From positions 124,001 to 188,000 of the forward strand of contig NZ_JALGBH010000002.1 of the NCBI RefSeq assembly GCF_022809115.1: a DNA stretch of 64,000 bases, given 5' to 3'. The position numbers were made by a program, and so were the translations under genes. Origin of the DNA: Pedobacter montanisoli. Lineage in GTDB: Bacteria > Bacteroidota > Bacteroidia > Sphingobacteriales > Sphingobacteriaceae. Positions 43,818-52,258 of the stretch are shown piece after piece. The notes under the pieces were generated by a model. That model had not been told where the DNA came from and did not search any database. It was given only the letters and a program-made list of their open reading frames with translations. The first letter of the stretch is position 1; the number at the start of each line of letters is the position of its first letter.

Positions 43818-43931
43818 TGAAAACGAGACGATTTTTAGAGGGGTTTTAAAAGAAAAATATTCTATTGCTAAATTGTTTATTACTGGCCGGACATACAGCG
43901 ATTTAACAATGCTACAGTTTAGCAATTTTTA

Positions 43932-44510
43932 CTACTTTTTGATCTTCTTAATAAGACCTTCTATTATACGTGGATAATGCAGATGTTCCAACTGCTGACC
44001 TTTGAATTTAATCATCTCCAGATTGTCATCTTCCTCTATACGGTATTTAGCCTGGTAAATGAATTCTCCTTCATCATAATTTTCATTTACATAGTGGATA
44101 GTGATACCGCCTTCGGGGTCTTTTGCAGCCATTACTGCCTGATGTACATAATCGCCATACATGCCCTTGCCGCCATGTTTAGGAAGGAGGGCAGGATGTA
44201 TATTTATAATACGGCCGGGATAAGCCCTAAGTAGATTTTGGGGAATAAGCCATAAAAAACCTGCCAGCACAATCAGATCGACATCCAAATTTTTAAGTAG
44301 TTCTAAAATGGTATCGGTATGGTAAAATTCGTTCCTGTCAAAAACATGAGAAGGAATTTCAAAGCTATCGGCACGTTGCAGCACGTAAGCATCGGGGTTA
44401 TTGGTTAGAACCAAGGCAACTTCGGTATCGGCGCTGCGTTTAAAATGCTCCATTATTTTCTGGGCATTAGAACCCGAGCCTGAAGCAAATATGGCAATAC
44501 GTTTCTTCAC
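43932..44510 (-). CDS. purN: phosphoribosylglycinamide formyltransferase
   Basis: 192 residues. FASGSGSNAQKI at the start, LAGFLWLIPQNLL and the catalytic INIHPALLPKHGGKGMYGDYVHQAV (Asn, His) and VHYVNENYDEGEFIYQ (Asp). It formylates GAR with 10-formyl-THF in purine synthesis. Complete family length. Confidence 0.95.
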   Translation of the reverse strand: MKKRIAIFASGSGSNAQKIMEHFKRSADTEVALVLTNNPDAYVLQRADSFEIPSHVFDRNEFYHTDTILELLKNLDVDLIVLAGFLWLIPQNLLRAYPGRIINIHPALLPKHGGKGMYGDYVHQAVMAAKDPEGGITIHYVNENYDEGEFIYQAKYRIEEDDNLEMIKFKGQQLEHLHYPRIIEGLIKKIKK

Positions 44511-44572
44511 TTGTTAAAAAAAGTTTTTGTCAAAAATAGTGTTTTCAAGCGGGGTTTAATGAATTTTAACCC

Positions 44573-44580
44573 TAAATTTG
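44573..44580 (+). promoter_or_regulatory. -7 element upstream of a possible small RNA
   Basis: TAAATTTG matches TAnnTTTG, 140 bp upstream of the rpsT promoter. The DNA after it is self-complementary (44586-44592 with 44650-44656; GGG with CCC inside) and runs into T8 at 44673-44680. It could be a short RNA or an outer rpsT promoter. Confidence 0.35.
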
Positions 44581-44690
44581 CCGAAAGATAAGGGATAAGT
44601 ACTTAGCTTCCAAATCAAAAATAGGTTTGAGGTTGATAAACCCGCTTTGCTTATCTGTAAATAATTATTTGATTTTTTTTAAATACCATT

Positions 44691-44721
44691 TTGCAATTTA
44701 AAAATAATACTTCTATATTTG
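44691..44721 (+). promoter_or_regulatory. rpsT promoter
   Basis: TTG at 44691-44693, a 20-nt spacer, and TATATTTG at 44714-44721: a textbook Bacteroidota housekeeping promoter, 43 nt before the ATG. Confidence 0.8.
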
Positions 44722-44764
44722 CAGTCCGAAAATATTAAACAAAGGAAATAAAGGCTAAATAGTA

Positions 44765-45019
44765 ATGGCAAATCATAAATCAGCAATTAAAAGAATTAGA
44801 GCAAACGCAACAAAACGTTTACGCAACAGATATCAGGCAAAAACTACACGTACTTTTATTAAAAGATTACGTGCTGCTGAAGATAAAAAAGCTGGATTAG
44901 AATTATTACCAAAAGTAATTTCTATGCTTGATCGTTTAGCTAAAAAGAATGTAATTCACAAAAATAAAGCATCTAACAACAAATCTAAGTTAACTAAGTT
45001 TGTTAACGGTTTGAAATAG
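44765..45019 (+). CDS. rpsT: 30S ribosomal protein S20
   Basis: 84 residues, very basic and helical: MANHKSAIKRIRANATKRLRNRYQAK and NVIHKNKASNNKSKLTKF, standard for S20, which binds 16S rRNA in the body of the small subunit. It has a strong promoter and its own terminator. Confidence 0.97.
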   Translation: MANHKSAIKRIRANATKRLRNRYQAKTTRTFIKRLRAAEDKKAGLELLPKVISMLDRLAKKNVIHKNKASNNKSKLTKFVNGLK

Positions 45020-45041
45020 TAGCTTTTAATTACGATATTAG

Positions 45042-45076
45042 AAACGGTATCATCTAAAAGATGATGCCGTTTTTTT
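45042..45076 (+). terminator. rpsT terminator, abutting radC
   Basis: AAACGG-T-ATCATCT pairs with AGATGAT-G-CCGTTT and is followed by seven T. The radC ATG begins at the very next base, so radC is either read through from rpsT or started inside the rpsT region. Confidence 0.85.
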
Positions 45077-45775
45077 ATGTCTAACTACCAAAACAAACTA
45101 GGAATTAAAGCTTGGGCAGAGGCCGATAAACCTCGTGAAAAATTGCTTTTACAAGGGCGCAGGCAACTTACCGATGCCGAGCTTGTCGCAATTTTAATCG
45201 GTTCAGGTAATAAAAATGAAACAGCTGTTGATTTAAGTAAAAGGATACTGAATTCATATGACAATAATCTCGATTCGCTTGCACGTCTCAGTATAAAAGA
45301 ACTCTCTAAATTTAAAGGAATAGGCGAGGCCAAAGCTATATCTATTGTTGCCGCATTAGAATTAGGTCGCCGTAGAAAAGAGCTGGAAGCTGCAAAGTCC
45401 AATAAGGTGATTACTTCTATTGATGCTTATCATATCTTAAAGCCTTTGCTTAGTGATTTGCATCATGAAGAATTCTGGGTATTACTGCTGAACAGGGCTA
45501 ATGTGGTAATGGGTAAACATTTTCTGAGTAAGGGCGGTGTATCAGGAACGGTAGTTGATCCAAAAATTGTTTTTAAAACTGCATTAGAATATAATGCCGC
45601 TTCCGTAATATTGGCACATAACCATCCTTCGGGTAGTTTAAAACCTAGTACTGCAGATATGCAGATTACCAAAAAGCTTATTGAGGCGGGGCAATTACTT
45701 GAAATATCGGTTATAGATCATCTGATTTTAGGGAATAAAGAATATCTCAGCTTTAGAGATGAAAGACTAATGTAA
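45077..45775 (+). CDS. radC: RadC/JAB-domain protein
   Basis: 232 residues: an N-terminal HhH-like region (LTDAELVAILIGSGNKNETAVDLSKRIL; LSKFKGIGEAKAISIVAALELGRR) and a C-terminal JAB1/MPN metalloprotease-like domain with the metal motif LAHNHPSGSLKPSTAD and upstream Glu. Long annotated as a DNA repair protein; later work disputes this, and JAB proteins of this type are often found with mobile or defence genes. Here it is in a core context after rpsT. Confidence 0.93.
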   Translation: MSNYQNKLGIKAWAEADKPREKLLLQGRRQLTDAELVAILIGSGNKNETAVDLSKRILNSYDNNLDSLARLSIKELSKFKGIGEAKAISIVAALELGRRRKELEAAKSNKVITSIDAYHILKPLLSDLHHEEFWVLLLNRANVVMGKHFLSKGGVSGTVVDPKIVFKTALEYNAASVILAHNHPSGSLKPSTADMQITKKLIEAGQLLEISVIDHLILGNKEYLSFRDERLM

Positions 45776-45818
45776 TCTTATCAATGAATTTATAATTTTG
45801 GTTGATTAAAATTATAAT

Positions 45819-46655
45819 ATGAGAAAGATCTGTTATTTATTAACTACACTTTGTTTTTTATCTGTTTATACCCTTGCTCAAAAACAGCCGATTAATGTAT
45901 TAACCTATAATATCAGGTTGAATACGTCTAATGATGGCGAAAATGCATGGCCAAACCGACAAGAAAATGTTAAAGCCTTAATTAAGTTTCATGATATAGA
46001 TATTTTAGGTGTACAAGAAGCATTGCCTGAGCAATTTGATTTTTTATCGGCTATGCCAAATTTTGAAGCATTTGGCGTAGGGAGAGATGATGGAAAAAGA
46101 CAAGGGGAATTCTCAGCCTTGTTTTTTAATAAGCAAAGATTTATAAAACGTGATGGAGGTACTTTCTGGCTTTCAGAGACGCCTGAAACACCTAGTAAAG
46201 GTTGGGATGCGGCTTTAAATCGTATTTGTACCTGGTTACGTTTATATGATAAGCAGAATAAAAAAGAATTTTTGGTGTTCAATACCCATTATGATCATAA
46301 AGGTGTACAGGCTAGAATTCAATCTGCTCTGCTGATCAAACAAAAAATCCAACAAATAGCGCCTAAATTACCGGTTGTTTTTATGGGAGATCTGAATGTT
46401 ACACCCGAAACCGAGGCAGTGGCAACCATTAAATCTTTTTTACAGGATAGCAAAGAGATTACAGAGGAGCCGCCTTACGGGCCTAACGGCACATTTAACG
46501 ACTTCAATTATAGCAGTCCATTAAAAAAGCGGATAGACTACATCTTTGTGAACAATGCTTTTAAAGTGGTTAAATATGCTGTTTTAACAGATAGTAAAGA
46601 CCAGCGTTTCTTTTCAGATCATTTGCCGGTTTTTGTAAAAATCAGTTTTAAATAA
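45819..46655 (+). CDS. secreted endonuclease/exonuclease/phosphatase family protein
   Basis: 278 residues with a signal peptide (cleaved near TLAQK). EEP fold motifs: VLTYNIRLN, ILGVQEAL (metal Glu), FLVFNTHYDHKG (catalytic His), VVFMGDLNVTPET (Asp and Asn), and FFSDHLPV (final Asp-His). Secreted EEP proteins of this length are phosphodiesterases or phosphatases that act on nucleic acids, inositol phosphates or sphingomyelin; the substrate is open. Confidence 0.88.
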   Translation: MRKICYLLTTLCFLSVYTLAQKQPINVLTYNIRLNTSNDGENAWPNRQENVKALIKFHDIDILGVQEALPEQFDFLSAMPNFEAFGVGRDDGKRQGEFSALFFNKQRFIKRDGGTFWLSETPETPSKGWDAALNRICTWLRLYDKQNKKEFLVFNTHYDHKGVQARIQSALLIKQKIQQIAPKLPVVFMGDLNVTPETEAVATIKSFLQDSKEITEEPPYGPNGTFNDFNYSSPLKKRIDYIFVNNAFKVVKYAVLTDSKDQRFFSDHLPVFVKISFK

Positions 46656-46685
46656 AAATGTGCTAAAACTTACTTTATTAAATAA

Positions 46686-46693
46686 TATCTTTG
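46686..46693 (+). promoter_or_regulatory. -7 element of pheT
   Basis: TATCTTTG, perfect TAnnTTTG, 72 nt before the pheT start. No leader peptide rich in Phe codons is visible between them. Confidence 0.5.
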
Positions 46694-46765
46694 CATTTTA
46701 TTTATTTTTCTGAGTTAAAAGCCATAGAAATTTGATTTTTAACTTAAAGCGCAACCATAAATTTC

Positions 46766-49162
46766 ATGAAAATATCATATAGCTGGTTAAAACAATTTAT
46801 TCAAACCGATAAAACCCCACAAGAACTCTCGTTGATCTTAACGGATATAGGTTTAGAGGTAGAAAGTTTAGAGAAAGTACAAGCCGTTGCAGGAGGTTTA
46901 GAAGGATTGGTAATTGGTTATGTTACAGATTGTGTGCAACATCCAAATGCTGATCGTTTAAGGGTAACTAAGGTAGATGTTGGCGCTACAGAACTTTTAC
47001 AGATCGTATGCGGAGCCCCTAATGTTGCCACAGGTCAGAAAGTTGTGGTAGCAACCGTAGGTACAACTGTATATCCAGTAGGAGGCGAACCTTTTAAAAT
47101 CAATAAATCAAAAATCAGAGGCGAAGTTTCTGAAGGAATGATTTGTGCCGAGGATGAAATTGGTTTGGGTGTTTCGCATGCAGGTATCATGGTTTTACCT
47201 GAAAATGTTGAAATAGGCTTGCCGGCAAAAACATATTTTAATCTTGAAGATGATTACATGTTTGAGATTGGATTAACGCCTAACCGTGCAGATGCAGCTT
47301 CTCATTTAGGAGTTGCCCGTGATATTGCAGCATATCTGCGTTCTGGTTATCAAATGCCTGATGTTTCTGCATTTAAAATCGAAAATGAAAACCTGATCAT
47401 TGATGTTACTGTTGAAGATCAGGAAGCTTGTCCTCGTTACAGCAGTGTAACCATTAGCGGGGTTACTGTAAAACCTTCGCCAGACTGGTTGAAAAATAAA
47501 TTGGCCGTAATTGGTATAAGACCTATAAATAATATAGTTGATGTGACCAATTATGTATTGCATGAATTAGGACAGCCTTTACACGCTTTTGATGCAGACC
47601 AGATTGCCGGCAAAAATGTTCTTGTAAAAAAATACCCTGAAAATACGCCTTTTGTTACTTTAGATGAGGTAGAGCGTAAACTGGGTTCAGAAGATCTGAT
47701 GATTGCCGATACAGAAAAACCTTTGTGTATAGCAGGTGTATTTGGTGGCAAACAATCGGGTGTGAGCGAAAATACAACCAATATCTTTTTAGAAAGTGCT
47801 TATTTTAATGCGGTTTCAGTTAGAAAAACTTCAAAACGACATGCTTTGAAGACTGATGCTTCTTTCAGATTTGAAAGAGGTACAGATCCTGATATGACTG
47901 TTCTGGCTTTAAAACGTGCCGCTTTATTAATTAAAGAAGTTGCAGGTGGACAAATTTCATCGCAGGTTTCAGATATTTATCCGGTTAAGGTAAGCCCTTT
48001 CTCTGTTGAGGTTACTTATGCTAACATTATCAGATTAATTGGTCAGGATATTCCTAAAGATGAGATCAGGTCTATTATTAAAGCATTGGGTATTGAGGTT
48101 GTTCAGGAGAGTTCCGAGGGATTAAGTTTACAAGTGCCACCGTATAAAGTAGATGTTACTCGCGAATGCGATATTACAGAAGAGGTTTTAAGGATTTACG
48201 GTTATAACAATATCCATATCCCCACAAAAGTTAATGCTTCTCTGGCTTATACGCAGAAACCTAATAAAGAGAATCTGCAAAATTTAGTGGCCGATATGTT
48301 AACGGCTAATAATTATATCGAGATATGGTGCAACTCGTTAACCAAACTGGCGTACTCTAAAAACCCAGATGAAGCTGTACAGATTTTAAACCCGCTGAGC
48401 TCAGATTTAAATGCAATGCGCCAAAGCTTGTTGCAACCCGCTTTAGAGAGCGTAGCTTACAATCAGAACCGTAAAAATGCCGATATCAAATTTTATGAGT
48501 TTGGAAAAACTTATCATCTGATCAATGGGGAATATATAGAGCGTCCGCGTTTATTATTGGTTAACAGTGGTGCTCAACAAGCTGAGCAATGGAACCAAAG
48601 TGCAAAACCAACTAACTTTTACCATATCAAAGCAGCTGTTGACGCAATTTTGAGCCGTTTGGGTATTACAAATTTCCAGTTTGAAGAAATAGCCAACGAA
48701 GACTTTGCTTATGGATTGAAATATTACAGAGGAGATAAAACACTGGTAACTTTTGGTGCTGCTACTAAAAACGACAAAAAGCAAGCTGGAATTGATAAAG
48801 AAGTTTTTTATGCAGATTTTGATTGGGCTTTACTGATTGATGCGGTACGTAAAAATAAAATTGTAAACAAAGAAGTACCTAAATTCCCGGCAGTACGCAG
48901 AGATTTATCGCTTTTAGTTGATCAAAATATCACATTTGACCAATTGAAAGGTATTGCTTTAAAAGCAGAAAAGAAACTGGTAAAAGCAGTGCAGATATTT
49001 GATGTTTATCAGGGAGATAAATTACCTGAGGGTAAAAAATCTTATGCACTTAATTTCACCTTACAGGATGAAGAGCAGACCTTAACAGATAAGCAGATAG
49101 ATGCAATTATGCAAAAGATAATTACTAACTTAGCTCAGACTGTGCAAGCAGAAGTTAGATAA
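46766..49162 (+). CDS. pheT: phenylalanyl-tRNA synthetase beta subunit
   Basis: 798 residues with the full domain order: SYSWLKQFI start, OB-fold tRNA-binding domain (about 40-150), B3/B4 editing domain (PRYSSVTISGV; NNIVDVTNYVLHELGQPLHAFD), B5 (IIKALGIEV...VPPYKVDVTRECDITEEVLRIYGY), catalytic-like module, and the C-terminal ferredoxin-fold anticodon-binding domain (FPAVRRDLSLLVD; LNFTLQDEEQTLTDKQID). The alpha subunit gene is elsewhere. Followed by the coiled-coil gene and zapA, a frequent order in the phylum. Confidence 0.97.
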   Translation: MKISYSWLKQFIQTDKTPQELSLILTDIGLEVESLEKVQAVAGGLEGLVIGYVTDCVQHPNADRLRVTKVDVGATELLQIVCGAPNVATGQKVVVATVGTTVYPVGGEPFKINKSKIRGEVSEGMICAEDEIGLGVSHAGIMVLPENVEIGLPAKTYFNLEDDYMFEIGLTPNRADAASHLGVARDIAAYLRSGYQMPDVSAFKIENENLIIDVTVEDQEACPRYSSVTISGVTVKPSPDWLKNKLAVIGIRPINNIVDVTNYVLHELGQPLHAFDADQIAGKNVLVKKYPENTPFVTLDEVERKLGSEDLMIADTEKPLCIAGVFGGKQSGVSENTTNIFLESAYFNAVSVRKTSKRHALKTDASFRFERGTDPDMTVLALKRAALLIKEVAGGQISSQVSDIYPVKVSPFSVEVTYANIIRLIGQDIPKDEIRSIIKALGIEVVQESSEGLSLQVPPYKVDVTRECDITEEVLRIYGYNNIHIPTKVNASLAYTQKPNKENLQNLVADMLTANNYIEIWCNSLTKLAYSKNPDEAVQILNPLSSDLNAMRQSLLQPALESVAYNQNRKNADIKFYEFGKTYHLINGEYIERPRLLLVNSGAQQAEQWNQSAKPTNFYHIKAAVDAILSRLGITNFQFEEIANEDFAYGLKYYRGDKTLVTFGAATKNDKKQAGIDKEVFYADFDWALLIDAVRKNKIVNKEVPKFPAVRRDLSLLVDQNITFDQLKGIALKAEKKLVKAVQIFDVYQGDKLPEGKKSYALNFTLQDEEQTLTDKQIDAIMQKIITNLAQTVQAEVR

Positions 49163-49199
49163 ATTGAAAATAAAGTAATCACGGAAATAAAAAATTAAG

Positions 49200-49490
49200 A
49201 TGTCTTCAGTTTCAGAACAACTCGATGGTGTTTTCCTTAAAACGGCTCAGCTTATTGAGCTTTGCAGAGCATTGCAGGAGGAAAATAATTTATTAAGGCG
49301 TGAAAATCAGGAGACTAAAACAGCTTTAGCCGATTTAAGAGTACAGCAAACTGATCTTGATGAAAAGCTCAGAGTTCTTAAGCTGGCAAAAAGTATTGAG
49401 GGTACAAATGAAAAGACTCTTGATATAAAGCAAAAAATTAACGAATTTGTGCGAGAAATTGATAAGTGTGTAGCCTTGCTGAAGAAGTAG
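49200..49490 (+). CDS. small coiled-coil protein upstream of zapA
   Basis: 96 residues, almost entirely one heptad-pattern helix (ELCRALQEENNLLRRENQETKTALADLRVQQTDLDEKLRVLKLAK) and a short C-terminal helix. No signal peptide. It sits between pheT and zapA (31 bp before zapA), a position in which Bacteroidota conserve a gene of this kind, so a cell-division or ZapA-related role is a reasonable inference. No named family is recognised. Confidence 0.75.
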   Translation: MSSVSEQLDGVFLKTAQLIELCRALQEENNLLRRENQETKTALADLRVQQTDLDEKLRVLKLAKSIEGTNEKTLDIKQKINEFVREIDKCVALLKK

Positions 49491-49521
49491 TGAAGGCAAA
49501 AAATTGAAACAAAGCTAAAAA

Positions 49522-49812
49522 ATGGGAGAAATCTCGATTAAAATAACTATTTCTGATCGCATTTATCCGCTAAAGGTAAATGTTGAAGAAGAAGAAATTG
49601 TAAGACGTGCAGCTAAGATTATTAATGAGCGTATAAAAGAATACCAAGAAAATTATGCGGTCAGAGATAAACAGGATTTACTATCAATGGCTGTATTGCA
49701 TTATGCCACGGCAGTTTTAAGAGCCGAGCAAAAAGTGCAGCAGCAAGATACGTCTGTAGCTGATAAAGTTGAAGAATTAGATAGTTTGCTTAACGGATTT
49801 TTAATAAAATAA
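49522..49812 (+). CDS. zapA: cell division protein ZapA
   Basis: 96 residues: ISIKITISDRIYPLKVNVEEEEIVRRAAKIINERIKEY, the ZapA head, followed by a long helix with LLSMAVLHYATAVLRAEQKV for the coiled-coil dimer. ZapA cross-links FtsZ filaments at the Z ring. The candidate 6S RNA follows, as in many bacteria. Confidence 0.92.
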   Translation: MGEISIKITISDRIYPLKVNVEEEEIVRRAAKIINERIKEYQENYAVRDKQDLLSMAVLHYATAVLRAEQKVQQQDTSVADKVEELDSLLNGFLIK

Positions 49813-49880
49813 ATCGTTCTTTATATGTTTTGGGAAGCAGAAAGGCTTCTGAAAACTTATATAGCTAAAATATAATTTGA

Positions 49881-49969
49881 CCGTAGTTAGATTATAATGT
49901 TTCAATTTTGGGTTTATTGCCCTGCAATTACCAGCGCACGAAGCATTTTAATTTAGTTACGGTTTTTTT
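49881..49969 (+). ncRNA. ssrS: candidate 6S RNA
   Basis: An 82-nt hairpin with a terminator tail in the zapA-rny gap: closing stem 49881-49893 with 49950-49962 (13 bp, three G-T pairs), second stem 49896-49903 with 49940-49947 (8 bp, one G-T), and a large internal open region (49904-49939) with a short GGG/CCC element. Seven T follow. A long hairpin with an open centre that mimics a promoter, lying just after zapA, is the 6S layout. A weak -7 (TATAATTTG) is at 49871. Not verified against the Bacteroidota 6S covariance model. Confidence 0.55.
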
Positions 49970-49981
49970 ATATAAAAACAC

Positions 49982-51544
49982 ATGGGTATTATTGAAATTT
50001 TAGGATATGTTTTGGCCGGCCTGGTAGTTGGCATAGCAATAGGGAGATTCTTATTGCGTAATCTGTTAAAGCAGCAGGAGATAGCGGCACAGAGTAAGAT
50101 CAAGAAAATGTTAAAAGATGCTGAGAGCAGTGCAGAAATGCTTAAAAAAGATAAAATGCTCGAAGCCAAAGAAAAGTTTTTACAGTTAAAAGCTGAGCAT
50201 GAGCAGCAGGTTCAATCTCGCAATGGAGAGATCAGTCAGCGTGAAAACACCATCAAACAAAAAGAGCAGTCTTTAAACCAACGTTTAGAGAATGCCAGTC
50301 GTAAAGAACAGGAATTAGATAAACAACGTGAAAATTTAGAGCGTCAAACCAATTTGGCTGTAAAAAAGCAGGAAGAAGTAGATGTTTTAAAGCAGCAACA
50401 TGTTAAACAACTTGAAACTATTGCTGGTTTAACTGCCGACGAGGCTAAAAACCAATTGGTAGAAAATATGAAAGGTGAAGCCCGTTCGCAGGCTTTGATG
50501 CAGATCAAAGATATTGTTGACGAAGCTAAACTTACCGCTGGCAAAGAAGCTAAAAAGGTAGTGATACAAACCATACAGCGTACCGCTTCAGAGGCAGCTA
50601 TTGAAAACTCAGTTTCAATTTTCCATCTTGAAAATGATGAAATCAAAGGACGTGTAATTGGTCGTGAAGGTAGAAATATCAGAGCGCTTGAAGCAGCAAC
50701 AGGCATCGAAATTATTGTAGATGATACACCCGAAGCAATCATCTTATCAGGCTTTGATCCGGTAAGAAGAGAAATTGCCCGTTTGGCTTTACATCGTTTG
50801 GTAACAGATGGGCGTATTCACCCGGCACGTATCGAAGAAATCGTTGCCAAGACCAAAAAACAGATTGAAGAAGAAATCATCGAGATTGGCGAGCGTACAG
50901 TAATCGACCTTGGAATTCATGGTATGCATCCTGAGTTGATCAGAATGATTGGGCGTATGCGTTACCGTTCATCTTATGGACAAAATCTGTTGCACCACTC
51001 ACGCGAGGTAGCTAATTTCTGTGCTACAATGGCAGCAGAGTTAGGTTTAAATGCAAAACTGGCTAAACGTGCAGGCTTGTTACACGATATAGGGAAAGTG
51101 CCTGATGATAATCCTGAATTACCACACGCTATTTTAGGTATGCAGTTAGCAGAGAAATATAAAGAGCATCCTGAAGTGTGTAATGCGATTGGTGCTCACC
51201 ACGACGAGATAGAAATGACTTCTTTAATATCGCCGATTGTACAGGCTTGTGACTCAATTTCAGGCGCAAGACCAGGTGCAAGAAGAGAAGTAGTTGAAAG
51301 TTATATCAAACGTTTAAAAGAGCTGGAAGAACTGGCATTATCATACCCTGGCGTAGAAAAAACCTTCGCTATACAAGCTGGTAGAGAATTACGTGTAGTG
51401 GTAGAAAGTGAAAGAGTAAGCGATCAACAAGCAGAATTGTTAGCCGCTGATATTTCGAACCGTATCCAAACCGAAATGACTTACCCAGGGCAAATTAAAG
51501 TAACCGTAATCAGAGAAACCCGTTCGGTTGCATTTGCTAAATAA
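49982..51544 (+). CDS. rny: ribonuclease Y
   Basis: 520 residues: N-terminal membrane helix ([20 protein letters not shown]), a long coiled coil (about 30-190), KH domain ([50 protein letters not shown]) and HD domain with [11 protein letters not shown] and GAHHDEIE. It is the membrane-anchored endonuclease that starts mRNA decay. Complete. Confidence 0.97.
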   Translation: MGIIEILGYVLAGLVVGIAIGRFLLRNLLKQQEIAAQSKIKKMLKDAESSAEMLKKDKMLEAKEKFLQLKAEHEQQVQSRNGEISQRENTIKQKEQSLNQRLENASRKEQELDKQRENLERQTNLAVKKQEEVDVLKQQHVKQLETIAGLTADEAKNQLVENMKGEARSQALMQIKDIVDEAKLTAGKEAKKVVIQTIQRTASEAAIENSVSIFHLENDEIKGRVIGREGRNIRALEAATGIEIIVDDTPEAIILSGFDPVRREIARLALHRLVTDGRIHPARIEEIVAKTKKQIEEEIIEIGERTVIDLGIHGMHPELIRMIGRMRYRSSYGQNLLHHSREVANFCATMAAELGLNAKLAKRAGLLHDIGKVPDDNPELPHAILGMQLAEKYKEHPEVCNAIGAHHDEIEMTSLISPIVQACDSISGARPGARREVVESYIKRLKELEELALSYPGVEKTFAIQAGRELRVVVESERVSDQQAELLAADISNRIQTEMTYPGQIKVTVIRETRSVAFAK

Positions 51545-51633
51545 GAAGAAAGTAAATTCTAAACATAATTTTAAAAGCGATGGAAATCTCCGTCGCTTTT
51601 TCTATTTTTATAGAACGATTAAAATTGCAGATT

Positions 51634-52146
51634 ATGAGTAAGACTATTGCCACAAACCCTAAAAAACCTGTTGATATCCTGTTTGACAAATATGCTGAAA
51701 GTCACCAGAATAAAACAAATAAGTTGATTCACTGGATTTGTGTGCCATTAATCGTATTCAGTCTGTTAGGCCTAATCTGGCTTATTCCTTTTCCACAATT
51801 AAGCTTTTTAGGACAGTATCAGACTTTTTTTAACTGGGCATCTTTTTTAATTGCTTTTGCCATGTACTATTATTTCAGACTTTCGCCCGTATTGTTCTTT
51901 TTAATGGTATGGGTAATTTTTGCTATGAGCTTTGGCATTGTAAAACTGGAAATCTGGGAAAAAGAAGGCGGACCTCAAGCCTGGATCATCTTTGCTGTTA
52001 TTTTTGTTCTGGCCTGGGTAGGTCAGTTTATCGGGCACAAAATAGAAGGAAAAAAGCCTTCATTCTTAGATGATGTTAAATTCCTGTTAATAGGGCCAAT
52101 CTGGTTGCTACATTTTATATGTAAAAAAATAGGGCTAAAATATTAA
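51634..52146 (+). CDS. DUF962 / Mpo1-like membrane protein
   Basis: Start at 51634 (MSKTIATNP...) rather than 51580, which would read through the rny trailer. 170 residues with four or five membrane helices and the DUF962 features FDKYAESHQNKTNKLIHWICVPLIV and GQFIGHKIEGKKPSFLDDVKFLLIGPIWLLH. The conserved histidines match those that bind iron in yeast Mpo1, a dioxygenase in the alpha-oxidation of 2-hydroxy fatty acids; a related lipid activity is plausible but unproven in bacteria. Confidence 0.85.
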   Translation: MSKTIATNPKKPVDILFDKYAESHQNKTNKLIHWICVPLIVFSLLGLIWLIPFPQLSFLGQYQTFFNWASFLIAFAMYYYFRLSPVLFFLMVWVIFAMSFGIVKLEIWEKEGGPQAWIIFAVIFVLAWVGQFIGHKIEGKKPSFLDDVKFLLIGPIWLLHFICKKIGLKY

Positions 52147-52158
52147 CTGCTAAGGCAT

Positions 52159-52236
52159 TTAACATTGGCTTAATTTTACGATAATTAAATCGTAATATCT
52201 TGTTAATAGAGAGCTAACATTGTGATAATAGTTTTG
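52159..52236 (+). promoter_or_regulatory. 11-bp direct-repeat array (Pho-box-like) with -7 element
   Basis: Seven TAA triplets begin at 52160, 52171, 52182, 52193, 52204, 52215 and 52226, an exact 11-nt period. The best units read TTAACATTGGC and CTAACATTGTG. The array runs into TAGTTTTG (52229-52236), a perfect TAnnTTTG. PhoB/PhoP-type regulators bind 11-bp direct repeats (Bacillus PhoP: TTAACA-like) placed just upstream of the -10, replacing the -35, which is this layout. The regulator's identity is inference. Confidence 0.65.
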
Positions 52237-52258
52237 CTGAAACAAAAAAACAGTAAAA

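Noticed and set aside
43788..43931. Purine riboswitch before purH
   Set aside because: The -7 element leaves a leader of under 20 nt; no conserved aptamer core is present.
46694..46765. Phe-rich leader peptide controlling pheT
   Set aside because: No ATG-initiated frame with clustered Phe codons and no terminator between promoter and gene.
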